64,000 nucleotides of DNA from Luteimonas mephitis DSM 12574 (GCF_000422305.1 NZ_KE383816.1:422566-486565); one strand, 5' to 3'; positions 8,999 to 19,190 are shown, counted from the stretch's first letter. Notes: a model not told the origin generated them from the sequence alone. Numbers and translations: made by a program.

Positions 8999-10315
8999 TC
9001 AGCCCGGCGGCGTGAAGTGCTTCTGCAGCCCGGCCCAGCAGGCCTGGTAGTCACGCTGCCGGTGACCGGCATCCATCGCCTGCCGGGTGGGCGCGATCAC
9101 CGAGCGGGTTTCGAACATGAAGGCCATGGTGTCGGTGATCACGTCCGGCTTCGACAGGTCCGCGCTGGACGCCTTGTCGAACGTGGCCGCGTCGGGGCCG
9201 TGCCCGGTCATGCAGTTGTGCAGCGAGCAGCCGCCGGGCGCGAAGCCCTCGGCCTTGGCGTCGTAGGCGCCGTGCACCAGGCCCATGAACTCGCTGGCCA
9301 CGTTGCGGTGGAACCACGGCGGCCGGAACGTGTCCTGCGCCACCAGCCAGCGCGGCGGGAAGATCGCGAAGTCCATGTTGCTGGTGCCGGGCGTGTCGCT
9401 GGGCGAGTGCAGCACCAGGAAGATGCTCGGATCGGGGTGGTCGAAGCTGATCGAACCGATGGTGTTGAAACGGCGCAGGTCGTACTTGTACGGCGCATGG
9501 TTGCCATGCCAGGCGACGACATCGAGCGGTGAATGGCCGATCGGCGCGCGCCACAGGTGGCCCTGGAACTTGGCGATCAGTTCGAAGTCGCCTTCCAGGT
9601 CTTCATACGCCGCATGCGGGGTGAGGAAATCGCGCGGATTGGCCAGGCCGTTGGAGCCGATCGGGCCGAGGTCCGGCAGGCGCAGCAGGCCGCCGAAGTT
9701 CTCGCACACGTAGCCGCGCGACGGGCCATCGGGCAGGTCGACGCGGAAGCGCACGCCGCGCGGGATCACCGCGATTTCTTGCGGCTCGACTTCGAGCACG
9801 CCCAGCTCGGTCGCGATCACCAACCGACCCTGCTGCGGCACGATCAGCAGCTCGCCGTCTGCGTCGTAGAAGTAACGCCCCTGCATCGACGCATTGGCCG
9901 CGTACAGGTGGATCGCCACGCCGCTGTGCGCGGCCGGGTAGCCGTTGCCCGCCATGGTGAACAGGCCGTCGACGAAATCGACCGGCGCGGCATTTCCATC
10001 GGCGCCGGGCAGCGGCAGCGGGTTCCAGCGCAGCTGGTCGGGGGTAACCGGCTCATGCCCGAACAGGTTGTGGAAGCGTGGCTGCTCGAACGGCGCGAAC
10101 TCGCCGTGCATCGCCGCCGGGCGGATGCGGTACAGCCAGCTGCGCCGGTTGTATCCGCGCGGCGCGGTAAAGGCGGTCCCCGACAGCTGTTCGGCATAAA
10201 GCCCATGCGCGACCTTCTGCGGCGAGTTGCGCCCCACCGGCAGCGCGCCGGGCACGGCCTCGGTGGCGAACTCGTTGCCGAAACCGGACTGGTAGCCGTT
10301 GCTTGCGATGCTCAT
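8999..10315 (-). CDS. hmgA: homogentisate 1,2-dioxygenase
   Basis: A 438-residue enzyme opening the ring of homogentisate to maleylacetoacetate in tyrosine and phenylalanine breakdown. The start at 10315 gives the family N-terminus [16 protein letters not shown]; a longer frame would run into repeat DNA. Iron-ligand regions are visible: [18 protein letters not shown] (His and Glu) and [10 protein letters not shown] (His). Length matches the family. It lies downstream of hppD on the same strand, separated by a palindromic repeat, and the two catalyse consecutive steps. The following isomerase and hydrolase genes (maiA, fahA) are not adjacent. It is probably under the divergent MarR regulator. 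Confidence 0.97.
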   Translation of the reverse strand: MSIASNGYQSGFGNEFATEAVPGALPVGRNSPQKVAHGLYAEQLSGTAFTAPRGYNRRSWLYRIRPAAMHGEFAPFEQPRFHNLFGHEPVTPDQLRWNPLPLPGADGNAAPVDFVDGLFTMAGNGYPAAHSGVAIHLYAANASMQGRYFYDADGELLIVPQQGRLVIATELGVLEVEPQEIAVIPRGVRFRVDLPDGPSRGYVCENFGGLLRLPDLGPIGSNGLANPRDFLTPHAAYEDLEGDFELIAKFQGHLWRAPIGHSPLDVVAWHGNHAPYKYDLRRFNTIGSISFDHPDPSIFLVLHSPSDTPGTSNMDFAIFPPRWLVAQDTFRPPWFHRNVASEFMGLVHGAYDAKAEGFAPGGCSLHNCMTGHGPDAATFDKASSADLSKPDVITDTMAFMFETRSVIAPTRQAMDAGHRQRDYQACWAGLQKHFTPPG

Positions 10316-10334
10316 GGATCTGCTCCGCTTGGAG

Positions 10335-10455
10335 CCCCTCTCCCGCCTGCGGGAGAGGGGTTGGGGTGAGGGTGCATGGGCTGGCCGTGGAAGCAGCCGC
10401 GCCACGTACGGCCCCTCATCCGGCGCTTCGCGCCACCTTCTCCCGCAAGCGGAGA
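10335..10455. repeat. paired intergenic palindromes between hppD and hmgA
   Basis: Positions 10335-10360 form a near-perfect hairpin (CCCCTCTCCCGC, CTGCG loop, inverted arm). Positions 10411-10455 hold a second related element running CCCCTCATCCGGCGCTTCG to CTCCCGCAAGCGGAGA. This layout matches the REP-like double palindromes common between genes of Xanthomonadaceae. Between hppD and hmgA it may act as an mRNA stabiliser or attenuator, lowering hmgA relative to hppD, or be a selfish repeat. Confidence 0.8.
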
Positions 10456-10481
10456 ATGCTGGCCGCGTGTTGCGTCCCGCC

Positions 10482-11594
10482 TTACAGCACGCCGCGCCTG
10501 ATCTGGTCGCGCTCGATGCTCTCGAACAGGGCCTGGAAGTTGCCCTCGCCGAAGCCCTCGTTGCCCTTGCGCTGGATGATTTCGAAGAAGATCGGGCCGA
10601 TGCAGTTCTGGGTGAAGATCTGCAGCAGCTTGCGCTGCTTGGTCTCCGGGTCGGCGTCGATCAGGATCTTGTTCTTCGCCAGCCGCGGCACGTCCTCGCC
10701 GTGGTTGGGGATGCGCTGGTCGATCACGTCGAAATAGGTGTCCGGGGTATCGAGGAATTCCACGCCCTCGGCGCGCATCTTCTCCACCGTTTCGTAGATG
10801 TCGTCGGTGAAGCAGGCGATGTGCTGGATGCCCTCGCCCTTGTAGGCGTCGAGGTATTCGTTGATCTGGCTCTTCGGGTCGTTGGACTCGTTGAGCGGGA
10901 TGCGCACGATGCCGTCCGGCGCGGTCATCGCCTTCGACACCAGGCCGGTCTTGGCGCCCTTGATGTCGAAGTAGCGGATCTCGCGGAAGTTGAACAGGCG
11001 CTCGTAGTAGTCCGACCACTTCTGCATGTTGCCGAAGTACAGGTTGTGGGTCAGGTGGTCGATGAAGGTCAGGCCGAACCCCTTCGGGTCCTGGTCGGCG
11101 CCCTGGATCGGCAGGTAGTCCTCGTACATGCTGCCGTTGTCGCCGTAGCGGTCGACCAGGTACAGCATGCAGTCGCCGATGCCCTTGACCACCGGCGCGT
11201 CGACCGCCTTGCTTGCGGCCTTGTGGTCGATCGCCTCGCCGCCGTTGCCGAGCACGGTCTTGAGCACTTCATCGCCGGGCTTCCTGAAGCGGATCGCGAA
11301 CCCGCAGGCGCTCGGGCCGTGGGCCTTGGCGAAATCCGCCGCGAACGAATCCGGGTCCTCGTTGACCAGGAAGTTCACGCCGCCCTGGCGGTACACGGTG
11401 ATCGGGCGCGTCCGGTGGCGCAGCACCGCGGTGAAGCCCATCTTGCCGAAGTAGTCGTGCAGCATCTCGCCCTGGCCTTCGGGCGCCGCGAACTCGACGA
11501 ACTCGAAGCCGTCGATCCCCATCGGGTTCTCGAACGTGGTGACGGTCATGCCCAGGTTCGGGCCCTGGTGCGGGGTCTGCGGCTGCGCGCTCAT
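10482..11594 (-). CDS. hppD: 4-hydroxyphenylpyruvate dioxygenase
   Basis: A 370-residue Fe(II) enzyme that converts 4-hydroxyphenylpyruvate to homogentisate, the step before HmgA. The start at 11594 is chosen for the strong GAGGAG ribosome site upstream. Two VOC-type halves are present. The second includes [13 protein letters not shown] (iron-ligand His) and the C-terminal block [19 protein letters not shown] (ligand Glu), diagnostic for bacterial 4-HPPD. It is divergent from a MarR-family gene across about 110 bases containing a 14-base palindrome, which points to repression relieved by a pathway intermediate. Confidence 0.97.
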   Translation of the reverse strand: MSAQPQTPHQGPNLGMTVTTFENPMGIDGFEFVEFAAPEGQGEMLHDYFGKMGFTAVLRHRTRPITVYRQGGVNFLVNEDPDSFAADFAKAHGPSACGFAIRFRKPGDEVLKTVLGNGGEAIDHKAASKAVDAPVVKGIGDCMLYLVDRYGDNGSMYEDYLPIQGADQDPKGFGLTFIDHLTHNLYFGNMQKWSDYYERLFNFREIRYFDIKGAKTGLVSKAMTAPDGIVRIPLNESNDPKSQINEYLDAYKGEGIQHIACFTDDIYETVEKMRAEGVEFLDTPDTYFDVIDQRIPNHGEDVPRLAKNKILIDADPETKQRKLLQIFTQNCIGPIFFEIIQRKGNEGFGEGNFQALFESIERDQIRRGVL

Positions 11595-11667
11595 GGGGGG
11601 CTCCTCGTGACGTGGTGCATCGCCTGGATGCGGCGGTGCGGCTTGCTTCGGATGGCCTGCCGTTATA

Positions 11668-11681
11668 GTTTCATATGAAAC
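11668..11681. promoter_or_regulatory. perfect 14-base palindrome, putative MarR operator
   Basis: GTTTCATATGAAAC is its own reverse complement and is AT-rich within very GC-rich DNA. It lies between hppD and the divergent MarR-family gene, exactly where an autoregulated operator for both would be expected. MarR dimers usually bind 12-18-base palindromes of this kind. An upstream ATG of the regulator frame (11675) lies inside it, which argues for translation starting at 11705. Confidence 0.75.
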
Positions 11682-11704
11682 CATTTGCAAGGCGCGATGC
11701 AGCA

Positions 11705-12202
11705 ATGTCCAGCAACCCCGCCGCAGCCAACCCGCCGTCGACGCCGGACCACGCCCTGCTGGCGCTCGAGCGCTTCCTGCCCTATCGCCTGAGCGTGCTG
11801 TCCAACCGCGTCAGCCAGGCCATCGCCGACACCTACGTCGAACGCTTCGGACTTGCGGTGACCGAGTGGCGGGTGATCGCGGTGCTGGGGCGCTTCCCCG
11901 GCCTGTCGGCCAACGGCGTGGCCGAGCGCACGGCGATGGACAAGGTGGCCGTGAGTCGCGCGGTGGCCCGGCTGCTGGAGCGCGGACTGCTGGAACGCGA
12001 CGTGCATGGCGACGATCGCCGGCGCTCGGTGCTGGCGCTGAGCGAGGCCGGCTATCGCATCTACGACGAAGTCGCGCCGCTTGCGCTGGAGTGCGAGCGG
12101 CGCCTGCTGGCGCACCTCGATCCGGGCGAGCGCGCCCTGCTCGACGTCCTGATCGATCGCCTGATGGAAGAAGGCCTGCCGCACCTGGAAGCCGGCACGT
12201 AA
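11705..12202 (+). CDS. MarR-family transcriptional regulator, likely of tyrosine catabolism
   Basis: A 165-residue winged-helix regulator. The core reads LTEWRV-like (LAVTEWRVIAVLG), then GLSANGVAERTAMDKVAVSR as recognition helix region, then the wing DVHGDDRRRSVLALSEAG, all typical of MarR. An in-frame ATG at 11675 would add ten residues but lies inside the palindromic operator, so 11705 is preferred; the true start is not certain. It is divergent from hppD-hmgA and so probably represses those genes, with homogentisate or 4-hydroxyphenylpyruvate as plausible ligand. Target and ligand are inferred from context alone. Confidence 0.9.
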   Translation: MSSNPAAANPPSTPDHALLALERFLPYRLSVLSNRVSQAIADTYVERFGLAVTEWRVIAVLGRFPGLSANGVAERTAMDKVAVSRAVARLLERGLLERDVHGDDRRRSVLALSEAGYRIYDEVAPLALECERRLLAHLDPGERALLDVLIDRLMEEGLPHLEAGT

Positions 12203-12232
12203 GCCTGGATCAAGTCGCCCCCGGAAGCGTGC

Positions 12233-12299
12233 GGGAGCGGCCACGGCCGCGATGCCGGTCCGGGGAAGGCAATCGCGGCCGTGGCCGTGGCCGCTCCCT
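12233..12299. repeat. long intergenic hairpin (GGAGCGGCC palindrome family)
   Basis: The arm GGGAGCGGCCACGGCCGCGA near 12233-12252 pairs with the inverted arm ending GGCCGTGGCCGCTCCC near 12283-12298. The same motif recurs at 28966-29043, 35081-35146 and 53135-53161. It lies between the convergent MarR and POT genes. Confidence 0.75.
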
Positions 12300-12392
12300 C
12301 CATTCCAGCTTCCGCCGCATCCCTTGAACGAAGAAAGGCGGCCCGGAGGCCGCCTTCCATCTTGCGCGACGAGCGCGGGTACGGTGCGCGCG

Positions 12393-13943
12393 CTACTTCA
12401 CCCCGTGCATCAGCTTCTGGATCAGCGGCGCGATCAGGAACAGCAGCACGCCGGCGCCGATCAGGATCCAGAAGCCCATCGTGTAGCCGGCCTGCGCCGA
12501 CTGCACGGTCATGCCTTCCTCGCCGCTGACCATGCCGGCGAACAGGCCCGACAGGTTGTTGCCGATGCCGGTGGACAGGAACCAGCCGCCCATCGCGAAG
12601 CCGACCAGGCGCACCGGTGCCAGCTTGGTCACCATCGACAGGCCGATCGGCGACAGGCACAGCTCGCCGACGGACTGGATGACGTAGACCATGAACAGCG
12701 TCCAGAACGGGATCTTGTTGGTGGCCGGGTCGACCATGCTGGCCAGCGCGATCATCAGCAGCAGGAACGCCAGCCCGTTGAAGATCAGGCCGAGGCCGAA
12801 CTTGCGCGGGATCGACGGGTTCGCGCGCCCCAGCTTCACCCACAGCCACGCCAGGATCGGCGCGAGGGTGATGATCGCCACCGAATTGACCGACTGGAAC
12901 CACGCGGTCGGGAAGGTCCAGCTGCCGAAGCCGCGGTCGACGATCTCGTCGGCGAGGAAGGTGAACGAGCTGCCCGCCTGTTCGAAGAAGCACCAGAACA
13001 GCACGTTGAAGGCGAAGATGATCAGCATCGCGACCACCTTGTCGCGCGCCACCGCGCCTTCGCGGATGCCTTCCACCAGCAGCATCACCCCCAGGCCGAT
13101 GAACATCAGGGTGAGGATCACCTGCAGGGTCTTGGCCCCCATCGCCAGCAGCAGGTACATCAGCGGGATGGCCACCGCGCAGGCGACCAGCACCTTCACC
13201 ACCGCGCCCATGCTTTCGTTGCCCGGCAGCGGCGCACCGATGCCCTGGAGCTTGGCGCGGCCGAACCAGAACCACAGCAGGCTGATCAGCATGCCGACGC
13301 CGGCGGCGATGAACACCACCTTGTAGGCCGGCATCGCATCGGTGCCGAAGATCTTCTGCGCAAGGACCTGGGTGATGATCGGAGAGATCATCGCGCCCAT
13401 GTTGATGCCCATGTAGAAGATGGTGAAGCCCGAATCGCGGCGCTCGTCCTTCAGGCCGTAGAGCTTGCCGACCATGGTCGAGATGTTGGGCTTGAACAGG
13501 CCGTTGCCGACGATGATCGTCGCCAGGCCGAAGTTGAAGACCTGCTGGTTCGGCAGCGCGATCATGAACAGGCCCGCGGCCATGATCACCGCGCCGGTCA
13601 GGATCGAACGCTGGTAACCGATGATCCGGTCGGCCGCGTAGCCGCCGAAGATCGCGCCGGCGTAGACCAGCGCCAGGTAGGCACCGTAGGTATGGCTGGC
13701 CGACGCCTGCCCCGAGGCATCCCCGCCGTGGAACTGGGCGACGATGTACAGCACCAGCGCCCAGCGGATGCCGTAGAACGCGAAGCGTTCCCAGAATTCG
13801 GTCATGAACAGCATCCACAGCGGTCGCGGATGCCCCATCATCTGGCCGAATTCCGGCGGCTCGCCGCCGTGGCCGTTGCCCCCGACGGGCCCCCCGATCG
13901 GCGTTCCCATCGGCTCGGCGATGCCGGGATTGTTTGCGCTCAT
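12393..13943 (-). CDS. POT-family proton-coupled oligopeptide transporter
   Basis: A 516-residue transporter with about 12-14 helices importing di- and tripeptides with protons. The start at 13943 gives MSANNPGIAEPMG. The family pattern FWERFAFYGIRWALVLY matches the ExxER-type motif 1 region (Glu-Arg), and GLFKPNISTMVGKLYG matches the PTR2 signature. SVGELCLSPIGLSMVTKLAP is the conserved C-terminal block. It is monocistronic, convergent with the MarR gene and followed by a hairpin repeat. Sequence alone cannot separate dipeptide from nitrate-type specificity, but bacterial homologues are peptide carriers. Confidence 0.93.
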   Translation of the reverse strand: MSANNPGIAEPMGTPIGGPVGGNGHGGEPPEFGQMMGHPRPLWMLFMTEFWERFAFYGIRWALVLYIVAQFHGGDASGQASASHTYGAYLALVYAGAIFGGYAADRIIGYQRSILTGAVIMAAGLFMIALPNQQVFNFGLATIIVGNGLFKPNISTMVGKLYGLKDERRDSGFTIFYMGINMGAMISPIITQVLAQKIFGTDAMPAYKVVFIAAGVGMLISLLWFWFGRAKLQGIGAPLPGNESMGAVVKVLVACAVAIPLMYLLLAMGAKTLQVILTLMFIGLGVMLLVEGIREGAVARDKVVAMLIIFAFNVLFWCFFEQAGSSFTFLADEIVDRGFGSWTFPTAWFQSVNSVAIITLAPILAWLWVKLGRANPSIPRKFGLGLIFNGLAFLLLMIALASMVDPATNKIPFWTLFMVYVIQSVGELCLSPIGLSMVTKLAPVRLVGFAMGGWFLSTGIGNNLSGLFAGMVSGEEGMTVQSAQAGYTMGFWILIGAGVLLFLIAPLIQKLMHGVK

Positions 13944-14137
13944 GCAGCTGCCCCTGTGGATGCGGAATGTCATTGCCCGCGCGACGCACGGGACTGGCGA
14001 GGATTACCGACGGCGACGCGCCGCGTCAAACCCGGAACTGTTCATGCTGCATCGCAACACGCGCCGATCGCGCGTGGGAGCCCTGGACCACCCCGGTGGA
14101 ATCGCGCCCGCGACAGGCGGGCGCGGCGGCGCCGGGC

Positions 14138-15010
14138 TCAGACGGCCGCGTCCGCGGGCCGCCCGATCTCCGTGCGCACCTCAAACAGCTCCGGGAAGAA
14201 CGTCAGCTCCAGCGCCTGCTTGAGGAATCCCACGCCGCTGGAGCCGCCGGTGCCACGCTTGAAACCGATGATCCGCATCACCGTGCGCATGTGGCGGAAG
14301 CGCCACAGCTGGAACTGGGTTTCCAGGTCCACCAGGTCCTCGCACAGCGCGTACTCGCGCCAGTGGGTCGCGGTGTCCTCGTAGATGCGCTCGAACACCT
14401 GCACCAGCGCCGGGTCGGAGACGTGCGGCCTGGACCAGTCGCGCTCCAGGTGGCGCTGCGGGATCGCATGGCCCCAGCGCGCCAGGTAGCGCAGGAATTC
14501 GTCGTACAGCGTCGGCGCCTCGAGCACCGCGCGCAGCCCCGCGGCGGCGGCCGGCTCGTGCGCGAACACCTTCAGCATCGCCGCGTTCTTGTTGCCCATC
14601 AGGAACTCGACGGTGCGGTACTGCAGCGACTGGAACCCCGACGACGGCCCGAGGATGTCGCGGAATTCCATGTATTCCGATGGCGTCAGCGTCTCGAGCA
14701 CCGACCACTGCGCGGTGAGCTGGTCGAGCACCCGCTTGCAGCGCGCGACCACCTTGCCGAACTGCCAGACCCGGTCGCCGCGCAGGTGGTCCACCGCCGC
14801 CGAGAGCTCGTGGATCAGCAGCTTCAGCCACAGCTCCGAGGTCTGGTGCTGGACGATGAAGAGCATCTCGTCGTGGTGCGGCGGGCTGGACAGCGGGTTC
14901 TGCGCGGACAGCAGGCGGTCCAGCTGCAGGTATCCGGCGTAGGTCATGCGCCCGGACAGGTCGGTGTGGATGCCTTCCTCGAGCGCGCGTTCATTGTTGT
15001 CGATGGCCAT
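14138..15010 (-). CDS. kynA: tryptophan 2,3-dioxygenase
   Basis: A 290-residue heme dioxygenase that cleaves the indole ring of L-tryptophan to N-formylkynurenine, the first step of the kynurenine pathway. Visible hallmarks are [33 protein letters not shown] with the substrate-pocket His, [11 protein letters not shown], and [20 protein letters not shown] carrying the proximal heme His. Length is normal. It stands alone on the minus strand, divergent from the large secreted nuclease. Other kynurenine-pathway genes are not in the window. Confidence 0.97.
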   Translation of the reverse strand: MAIDNNERALEEGIHTDLSGRMTYAGYLQLDRLLSAQNPLSSPPHHDEMLFIVQHQTSELWLKLLIHELSAAVDHLRGDRVWQFGKVVARCKRVLDQLTAQWSVLETLTPSEYMEFRDILGPSSGFQSLQYRTVEFLMGNKNAAMLKVFAHEPAAAAGLRAVLEAPTLYDEFLRYLARWGHAIPQRHLERDWSRPHVSDPALVQVFERIYEDTATHWREYALCEDLVDLETQFQLWRFRHMRTVMRIIGFKRGTGGSSGVGFLKQALELTFFPELFEVRTEIGRPADAAV

Positions 15011-15142
15011 CGGTTCAGTTTAGCGGCAATGCGGCTGCGCCGCGCTGCGTCATGCGGCTGCCATCTGCCTGCGGCACAATCGGGCGGCGGCGGCCAGGGG
15101 GGCCGCCCGACAGGCAGGACCATTCGCACAAGGGGAGTCTCG

Positions 15143-18100
15143 ATGAACAGGTTCGCGCGCCGGATGGCGCTGGCATTGCTGTTGTCCTGCGGCGTGGGCG
15201 CCGCGCATGCGCAGGTCGTGATCAGCCAGGTGTACGGCGGCGGGGGCAACTCCGGCGCAACCTGGAAGAGCGACTTCATCGAGCTGCACAACAACGGCAC
15301 CAGCGCCGTCAGCGTGGACGGCTGGTCGGTGCAGTACGCCTCGGCCGCGGGCTCCAGCTGGCAGGTCACGACGCTGTCGGGAAGCATCGGGCCCGGCGGC
15401 TACTACCTGGTCAAGCAAGCCGACGGCAGCGGCGGCACCCAGGACCTGCCCACGCCGGATGCGTCCGGCGGCATCGCGATGAGCGGCACCGCCGGCAAGG
15501 TGGCGCTGGTCAATTCGATCACCGCGCTCAGCGGCACCTGCCCGAACGGCAACGTCGACTTCGTCGGCTTCGGCAGCAACGCCAGCTGCGCCGAAGGTTC
15601 GGCACCGACCCCGGCACCGAGCAACACGCTCGCGGTGCTGCGCGCGGGCGGCGGCTGCACCGACACCAACGTCAACGGCGACGACTTCGCCACCGGCGCG
15701 CCGACGCCGCGCAACAGTTCTGCACCGCCGAACCTGTGCGCGGGCGGTGGCCAGCCGGTAATGACGGTGGCCGACGTCGGCCTGGCGGAAGGCAACAGCG
15801 GCGCCACCGCGTTCACCTTCACCCTGGCGCTGAGCGAGCCGGCCGGCGCAGGCGGCGTGGCATTCGATGTCGCCACCAGCGACGGCACCGCCACCGCGGG
15901 CAGCGACTACACCGCGCTTGCGGCCACCGCGATGTCGATCGCCGAAGGCGAGGACAGCGCCAGCGTCACCGTGCAGGTGATCGGCGACACCGACAACGAG
16001 GCCGACGAAACCTTCTTCCTTGACGTCAGCAACGTCACCGGCGCGCTGCCTGCCTCGCTGCGGGCCACCGGCACCATCCTCAGCGACGACTTCAACGTGG
16101 TCCCGGTGCACGCCATCCAGGGCGCGGGCGCGAGTTCGCCGCTGCTGGGCCAGACCGTCATCACCAGCGCCATCGTCACCGCGGTGCGCAACAACGGCTT
16201 CTTCATCCAGATGCCCGATGCCGAGGCCGACGCCAACCCGCTGACGTCCGAGGGCGTGTTCGTGTTCACCAGCGCCGCGCCACCGGCCGCTGCCGCGGTC
16301 GGCAACCGCGTGCAGGTGCGCGGCGAGGTGCAGGAATACGTGCCGTCGCAGGACCCGACCCAGCCGCCGCTGACCGAACTGGGCGGCTCGCCGGTCGTGA
16401 CCCTGGTGTCCACCGGCCATCCGCTGCCGGCACCGGTCGCGCTGACCACCACGTTCCCCGACCCGGACGGCGCCTACGACCAGCTCGAACGGCTCGAAGG
16501 CATGCGCGTCACGGCGGCCAGCCTGACCGTCAACACGCCCACCCTGGGCTCGGTCAGCGAGACCAGCGCCACCGCGTCCAGCAACGGCGTCTTCCACGCC
16601 GTGGTCACCGGCGTGCCGCGCGCGTACCGCAAGCCCGGCGTGCAGGAGCCCGACCCGCTGCCCGCCGGCAGCCCGGCCAACGTGCCGCGCTGGAACACCA
16701 ATCCGCAGGTCGTCGCGGTCAGCAGCCGCGCGCTGGGCGGCGCCACAGCCGACGTGATGTCCGGCTGCCTGGTCACCGGCGCGACCGGCCCGCTCGACTA
16801 CAGCTTCCGCCGCTACACGATCTATCCGGAAACCTCGGTGCAGGTCGACTGCAGCGGCGTCGACCTGCCGGCGCCGGCGCTGGCGCCGGGCGCCGACGAT
16901 GCCAGCGTCGCCTCGTTCAACATGGAACGTTTCTTCGACGACACCAACGATCCGTCGATCGGCGAACCGGTGCTCACCCCGACCGCCTACCAGACGCGGC
17001 TCAACAAGGCCTCGCTGGCGATCCGCGACTACCTGCATGCGCCCGACATCCTCGCTACCGAGGAGATCGAGAACCTGTCGGTGCTGCAGGCCATCGCCCA
17101 GCGCGTCAACGCCGACGCGGTCGCTGCCGGCCAGCCGGACCCGCAGTACGTCGCCTACCTCGAGGAAGGCAACGACGTCGGCGGCATCGACGTGGGCTTC
17201 CTGGTCAAGACCGCCGAGGTCGGCGCCGGGATCGCGCGGGTCGAGGTGCTGGCGGTGACCCAAGTCGGCAAGGCCACCACGTGGACCGAGCCGGGCGGCG
17301 GCATCAGCCTGCTCAACGACCGCCCGCCGCTGGTGCTGCAGGCGCGGGTGCACTTCGCCGACGGCCGCAGCGTCCCGCTGACCGCGATCGTGGTCCACCA
17401 GCGCTCGCTCAACAGCGCCGAGGAAGACAGCGCCAGCGGCGTGCGCGTGCGCGCCAAGCGCCAGAAGCAGGCCGAATTCCTGGCCGAGCTGGTCCAGGCG
17501 CGCCAGGTTGCCGATCCCGCCGAGCGCATCGTGGTGCTGGGCGACTTCAACGCCTTCGAGTTCAACGACGGCTACGGCGATTCGATGGGCACGGTCACCG
17601 GCCTGCCCAGCGCGGACGACGCCACCGTGGTGCCGGGCGACGGCGCCGACCTGGTGGACCCGGACCTGTACGACCTGACGTTCCTCAACACCCCGGACGT
17701 GAGCTATTCGTACGCGTTCGATGGCAACGTGCAGTCGCTCGACCACATCGTCGCCAACGCCGCGCTGATGAACGCGGCCGACGTGGACACGCTGTCGCTC
17801 AGCCACGCGCGCATCAACGCCGATTTCCCGGCCGTGGCGCGCAATGCCACCGACTCGCCGACGCGGCTGTCCGACCACGACCCGACCCTGCTGCTGCTGC
17901 GGCTCAAGGCGGCGCAGTCGGCCGACCTGCACGTGGCCGCGAGCGTGTCGCCGGGCAGCGTGCTGCCGGGCGAAACCGCGACGTTCACCGTCGACGTCGG
18001 CAACGCCGGCCCGGATGCGGCGGCGTTCGCGGCGGTCGCGTTCGTGTTCGACCAGGCGGTCGACCCTGCGGTCAGCGCACCGGCCGGCTGGACCTGCGGC

Positions 18101-18706
18101 CCGGCCGACACCACGACCACCACTGTGGTGAGCTGCACGATCGACTCGCTCGCCGCGGGCGCCACCCAGGCGTTCTCGCTCGCCGTGACCGCCACCGCCG
18201 CCCAGGCCGGCAGCACGCTGGGGCTGGCGGCCGCGGTGCAGTCGCAGACGCCCGACCCCGTCACCGGCAACAACGGCAGCGAAGCGGCGCTGCAGATCAC
18301 CGCGCCACCGGCGGCCGACCTGTCGCTGTCGATCGACGGCCCGGCCACGCTGCCGCGCACCGCGTTCAACGCGCAGTACGTGTTCACGCTGGCCAACAAC
18401 GGCAGCGTGGCCGCGGCGCAGCCGATGCTGGTGATCGGCGGCAACACGCTGACCACGACCGCATCGGTGGCGGCGCCCGCCGGCTGGCGCTGCAGCAAGG
18501 CCAACAACGGCGGCCCGCGCTCGGCCACGTTCACTTGCACCGCCGCGTCGCTGGCCGCGGGCGCCAGCGTCGACTTCGCGGTCAAGGTCAACGCCCGGCC
18601 GACGCCGTCCGGCCACGTGATCACCGTGCAGGGCGCGGCCACCTCGCCGACGCCGGACGCCAACCCGGCCGACAACCAGGCCTCGTTCGGCACCAGCGTG
18701 CCGTAG
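15143..18706 (+). CDS. large secreted ExeM/NucH-family endonuclease
   Basis: A 1187-residue exported protein with a signal peptide ending about AHA-QVV. Domains in order: a lamin-tail domain (about 22-140, VVISQVYGGGGNSGATW), a Calx-beta domain (about 210-310, DGTATAGSDYTA), an ExeM-type OB-like region (about 320-590), an endonuclease/exonuclease/phosphatase domain (about 590-930) with ILATEEIENL, VVLGDFNAFE and LSDHDPTLLL, and two DUF11/CARDB-like repeats (about 935-1180). ExeM enzymes degrade extracellular DNA, freeing phosphate or remodelling biofilm. Unlike Shewanella ExeM there is no C-terminal GlyGly-CTERM anchor, so it is probably released. The ribosome site AGGGGAG precedes 15143, and a strong terminator follows. 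Confidence 0.92.
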   Translation: MNRFARRMALALLLSCGVGAAHAQVVISQVYGGGGNSGATWKSDFIELHNNGTSAVSVDGWSVQYASAAGSSWQVTTLSGSIGPGGYYLVKQADGSGGTQDLPTPDASGGIAMSGTAGKVALVNSITALSGTCPNGNVDFVGFGSNASCAEGSAPTPAPSNTLAVLRAGGGCTDTNVNGDDFATGAPTPRNSSAPPNLCAGGGQPVMTVADVGLAEGNSGATAFTFTLALSEPAGAGGVAFDVATSDGTATAGSDYTALAATAMSIAEGEDSASVTVQVIGDTDNEADETFFLDVSNVTGALPASLRATGTILSDDFNVVPVHAIQGAGASSPLLGQTVITSAIVTAVRNNGFFIQMPDAEADANPLTSEGVFVFTSAAPPAAAAVGNRVQVRGEVQEYVPSQDPTQPPLTELGGSPVVTLVSTGHPLPAPVALTTTFPDPDGAYDQLERLEGMRVTAASLTVNTPTLGSVSETSATASSNGVFHAVVTGVPRAYRKPGVQEPDPLPAGSPANVPRWNTNPQVVAVSSRALGGATADVMSGCLVTGATGPLDYSFRRYTIYPETSVQVDCSGVDLPAPALAPGADDASVASFNMERFFDDTNDPSIGEPVLTPTAYQTRLNKASLAIRDYLHAPDILATEEIENLSVLQAIAQRVNADAVAAGQPDPQYVAYLEEGNDVGGIDVGFLVKTAEVGAGIARVEVLAVTQVGKATTWTEPGGGISLLNDRPPLVLQARVHFADGRSVPLTAIVVHQRSLNSAEEDSASGVRVRAKRQKQAEFLAELVQARQVADPAERIVVLGDFNAFEFNDGYGDSMGTVTGLPSADDATVVPGDGADLVDPDLYDLTFLNTPDVSYSYAFDGNVQSLDHIVANAALMNAADVDTLSLSHARINADFPAVARNATDSPTRLSDHDPTLLLLRLKAAQSADLHVAASVSPGSVLPGETATFTVDVGNAGPDAAAFAAVAFVFDQAVDPAVSAPAGWTCGPADTTTTTVVSCTIDSLAAGATQAFSLAVTATAAQAGSTLGLAAAVQSQTPDPVTGNNGSEAALQITAPPAADLSLSIDGPATLPRTAFNAQYVFTLANNGSVAAAQPMLVIGGNTLTTTASVAAPAGWRCSKANNGGPRSATFTCTAASLAAGASVDFAVKVNARPTPSGHVITVQGAATSPTPDANPADNQASFGTSVP

Positions 18707-18732
18707 CGCCAACGGCCGCCATGGAAGACGGA

Positions 18733-18762
18733 GAAGCGCGGCCCCGGCCGCGCTTCTTTTTT
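18733..18762 (+). terminator. intrinsic terminator after the secreted nuclease
   Basis: A nine-base-pair perfect stem (GAAGCGCGG with CCGCGCTTC), a six-base loop and a following run of six T at 18757-18762 form a textbook factor-independent terminator 27 bases after the nuclease stop. Confidence 0.9.
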
Positions 18763-19190
18763 CGCGCGGCCGATCGCGAGACCTGTTTGCCGGGGCAAGC
18801 CCCGGCCGCGAGCTTGAGCCCCTTCCCAGCGAAGGGGGGGCGGCTGGGGAAGAGTGCGTTCCGGGCAGCACCACGAACCATGGCCACCCCCTCCCAGCCT
18901 CTGCCCTGCCCTTGCTGGGGAGAAGCAGGAGTTCGCGTCTGCACAACCTGCAGCGGCGCCCTTGCCCCGCCGTCCCATACGCCCCCGTCGGTGCCGTGGC
19001 CTGCCGCAGCGCGCAACGGGGCTTTTCCCCGCACCGGGTATCATCTGCGGACTGTCGCGTGGCCACGCGCCCCGCGACGCCGAGCCAGTGCCGGCGGCCC
19101 CGGCCCCGGCCCGCCCGTCCGGACTCCCATCGCACGCCCCGCGGGCGCGCGCGGCCCGGGCCCGCCCCATATGAACAGGACCCCGATGCG
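18763..19190. repeat. gene-free stretch with inverted CCCAGC repeats before pdhA
   Basis: No convincing gene lies between the nuclease terminator and the E1-alpha start. Positions 18819-18849 (CCTTCCCAGCGAAGG, then GGCTGGGG) and 18884-18922 (CCCTCCCAGCCT, then TTGCTGGGGAG) form a pair of related palindromes seen as intergenic repeats in this order. The remaining 270 bases should contain the promoter and leader of the dehydrogenase operon. No clear promoter hexamers were found. Confidence 0.6.

Noticed and set aside
12252-14384. 710-codon plus-strand frame opposite the POT transporter
   Set aside because: Composition rich in His/Gln/Asp/Arg is the usual reverse-frame pattern of a hydrophobic transporter.
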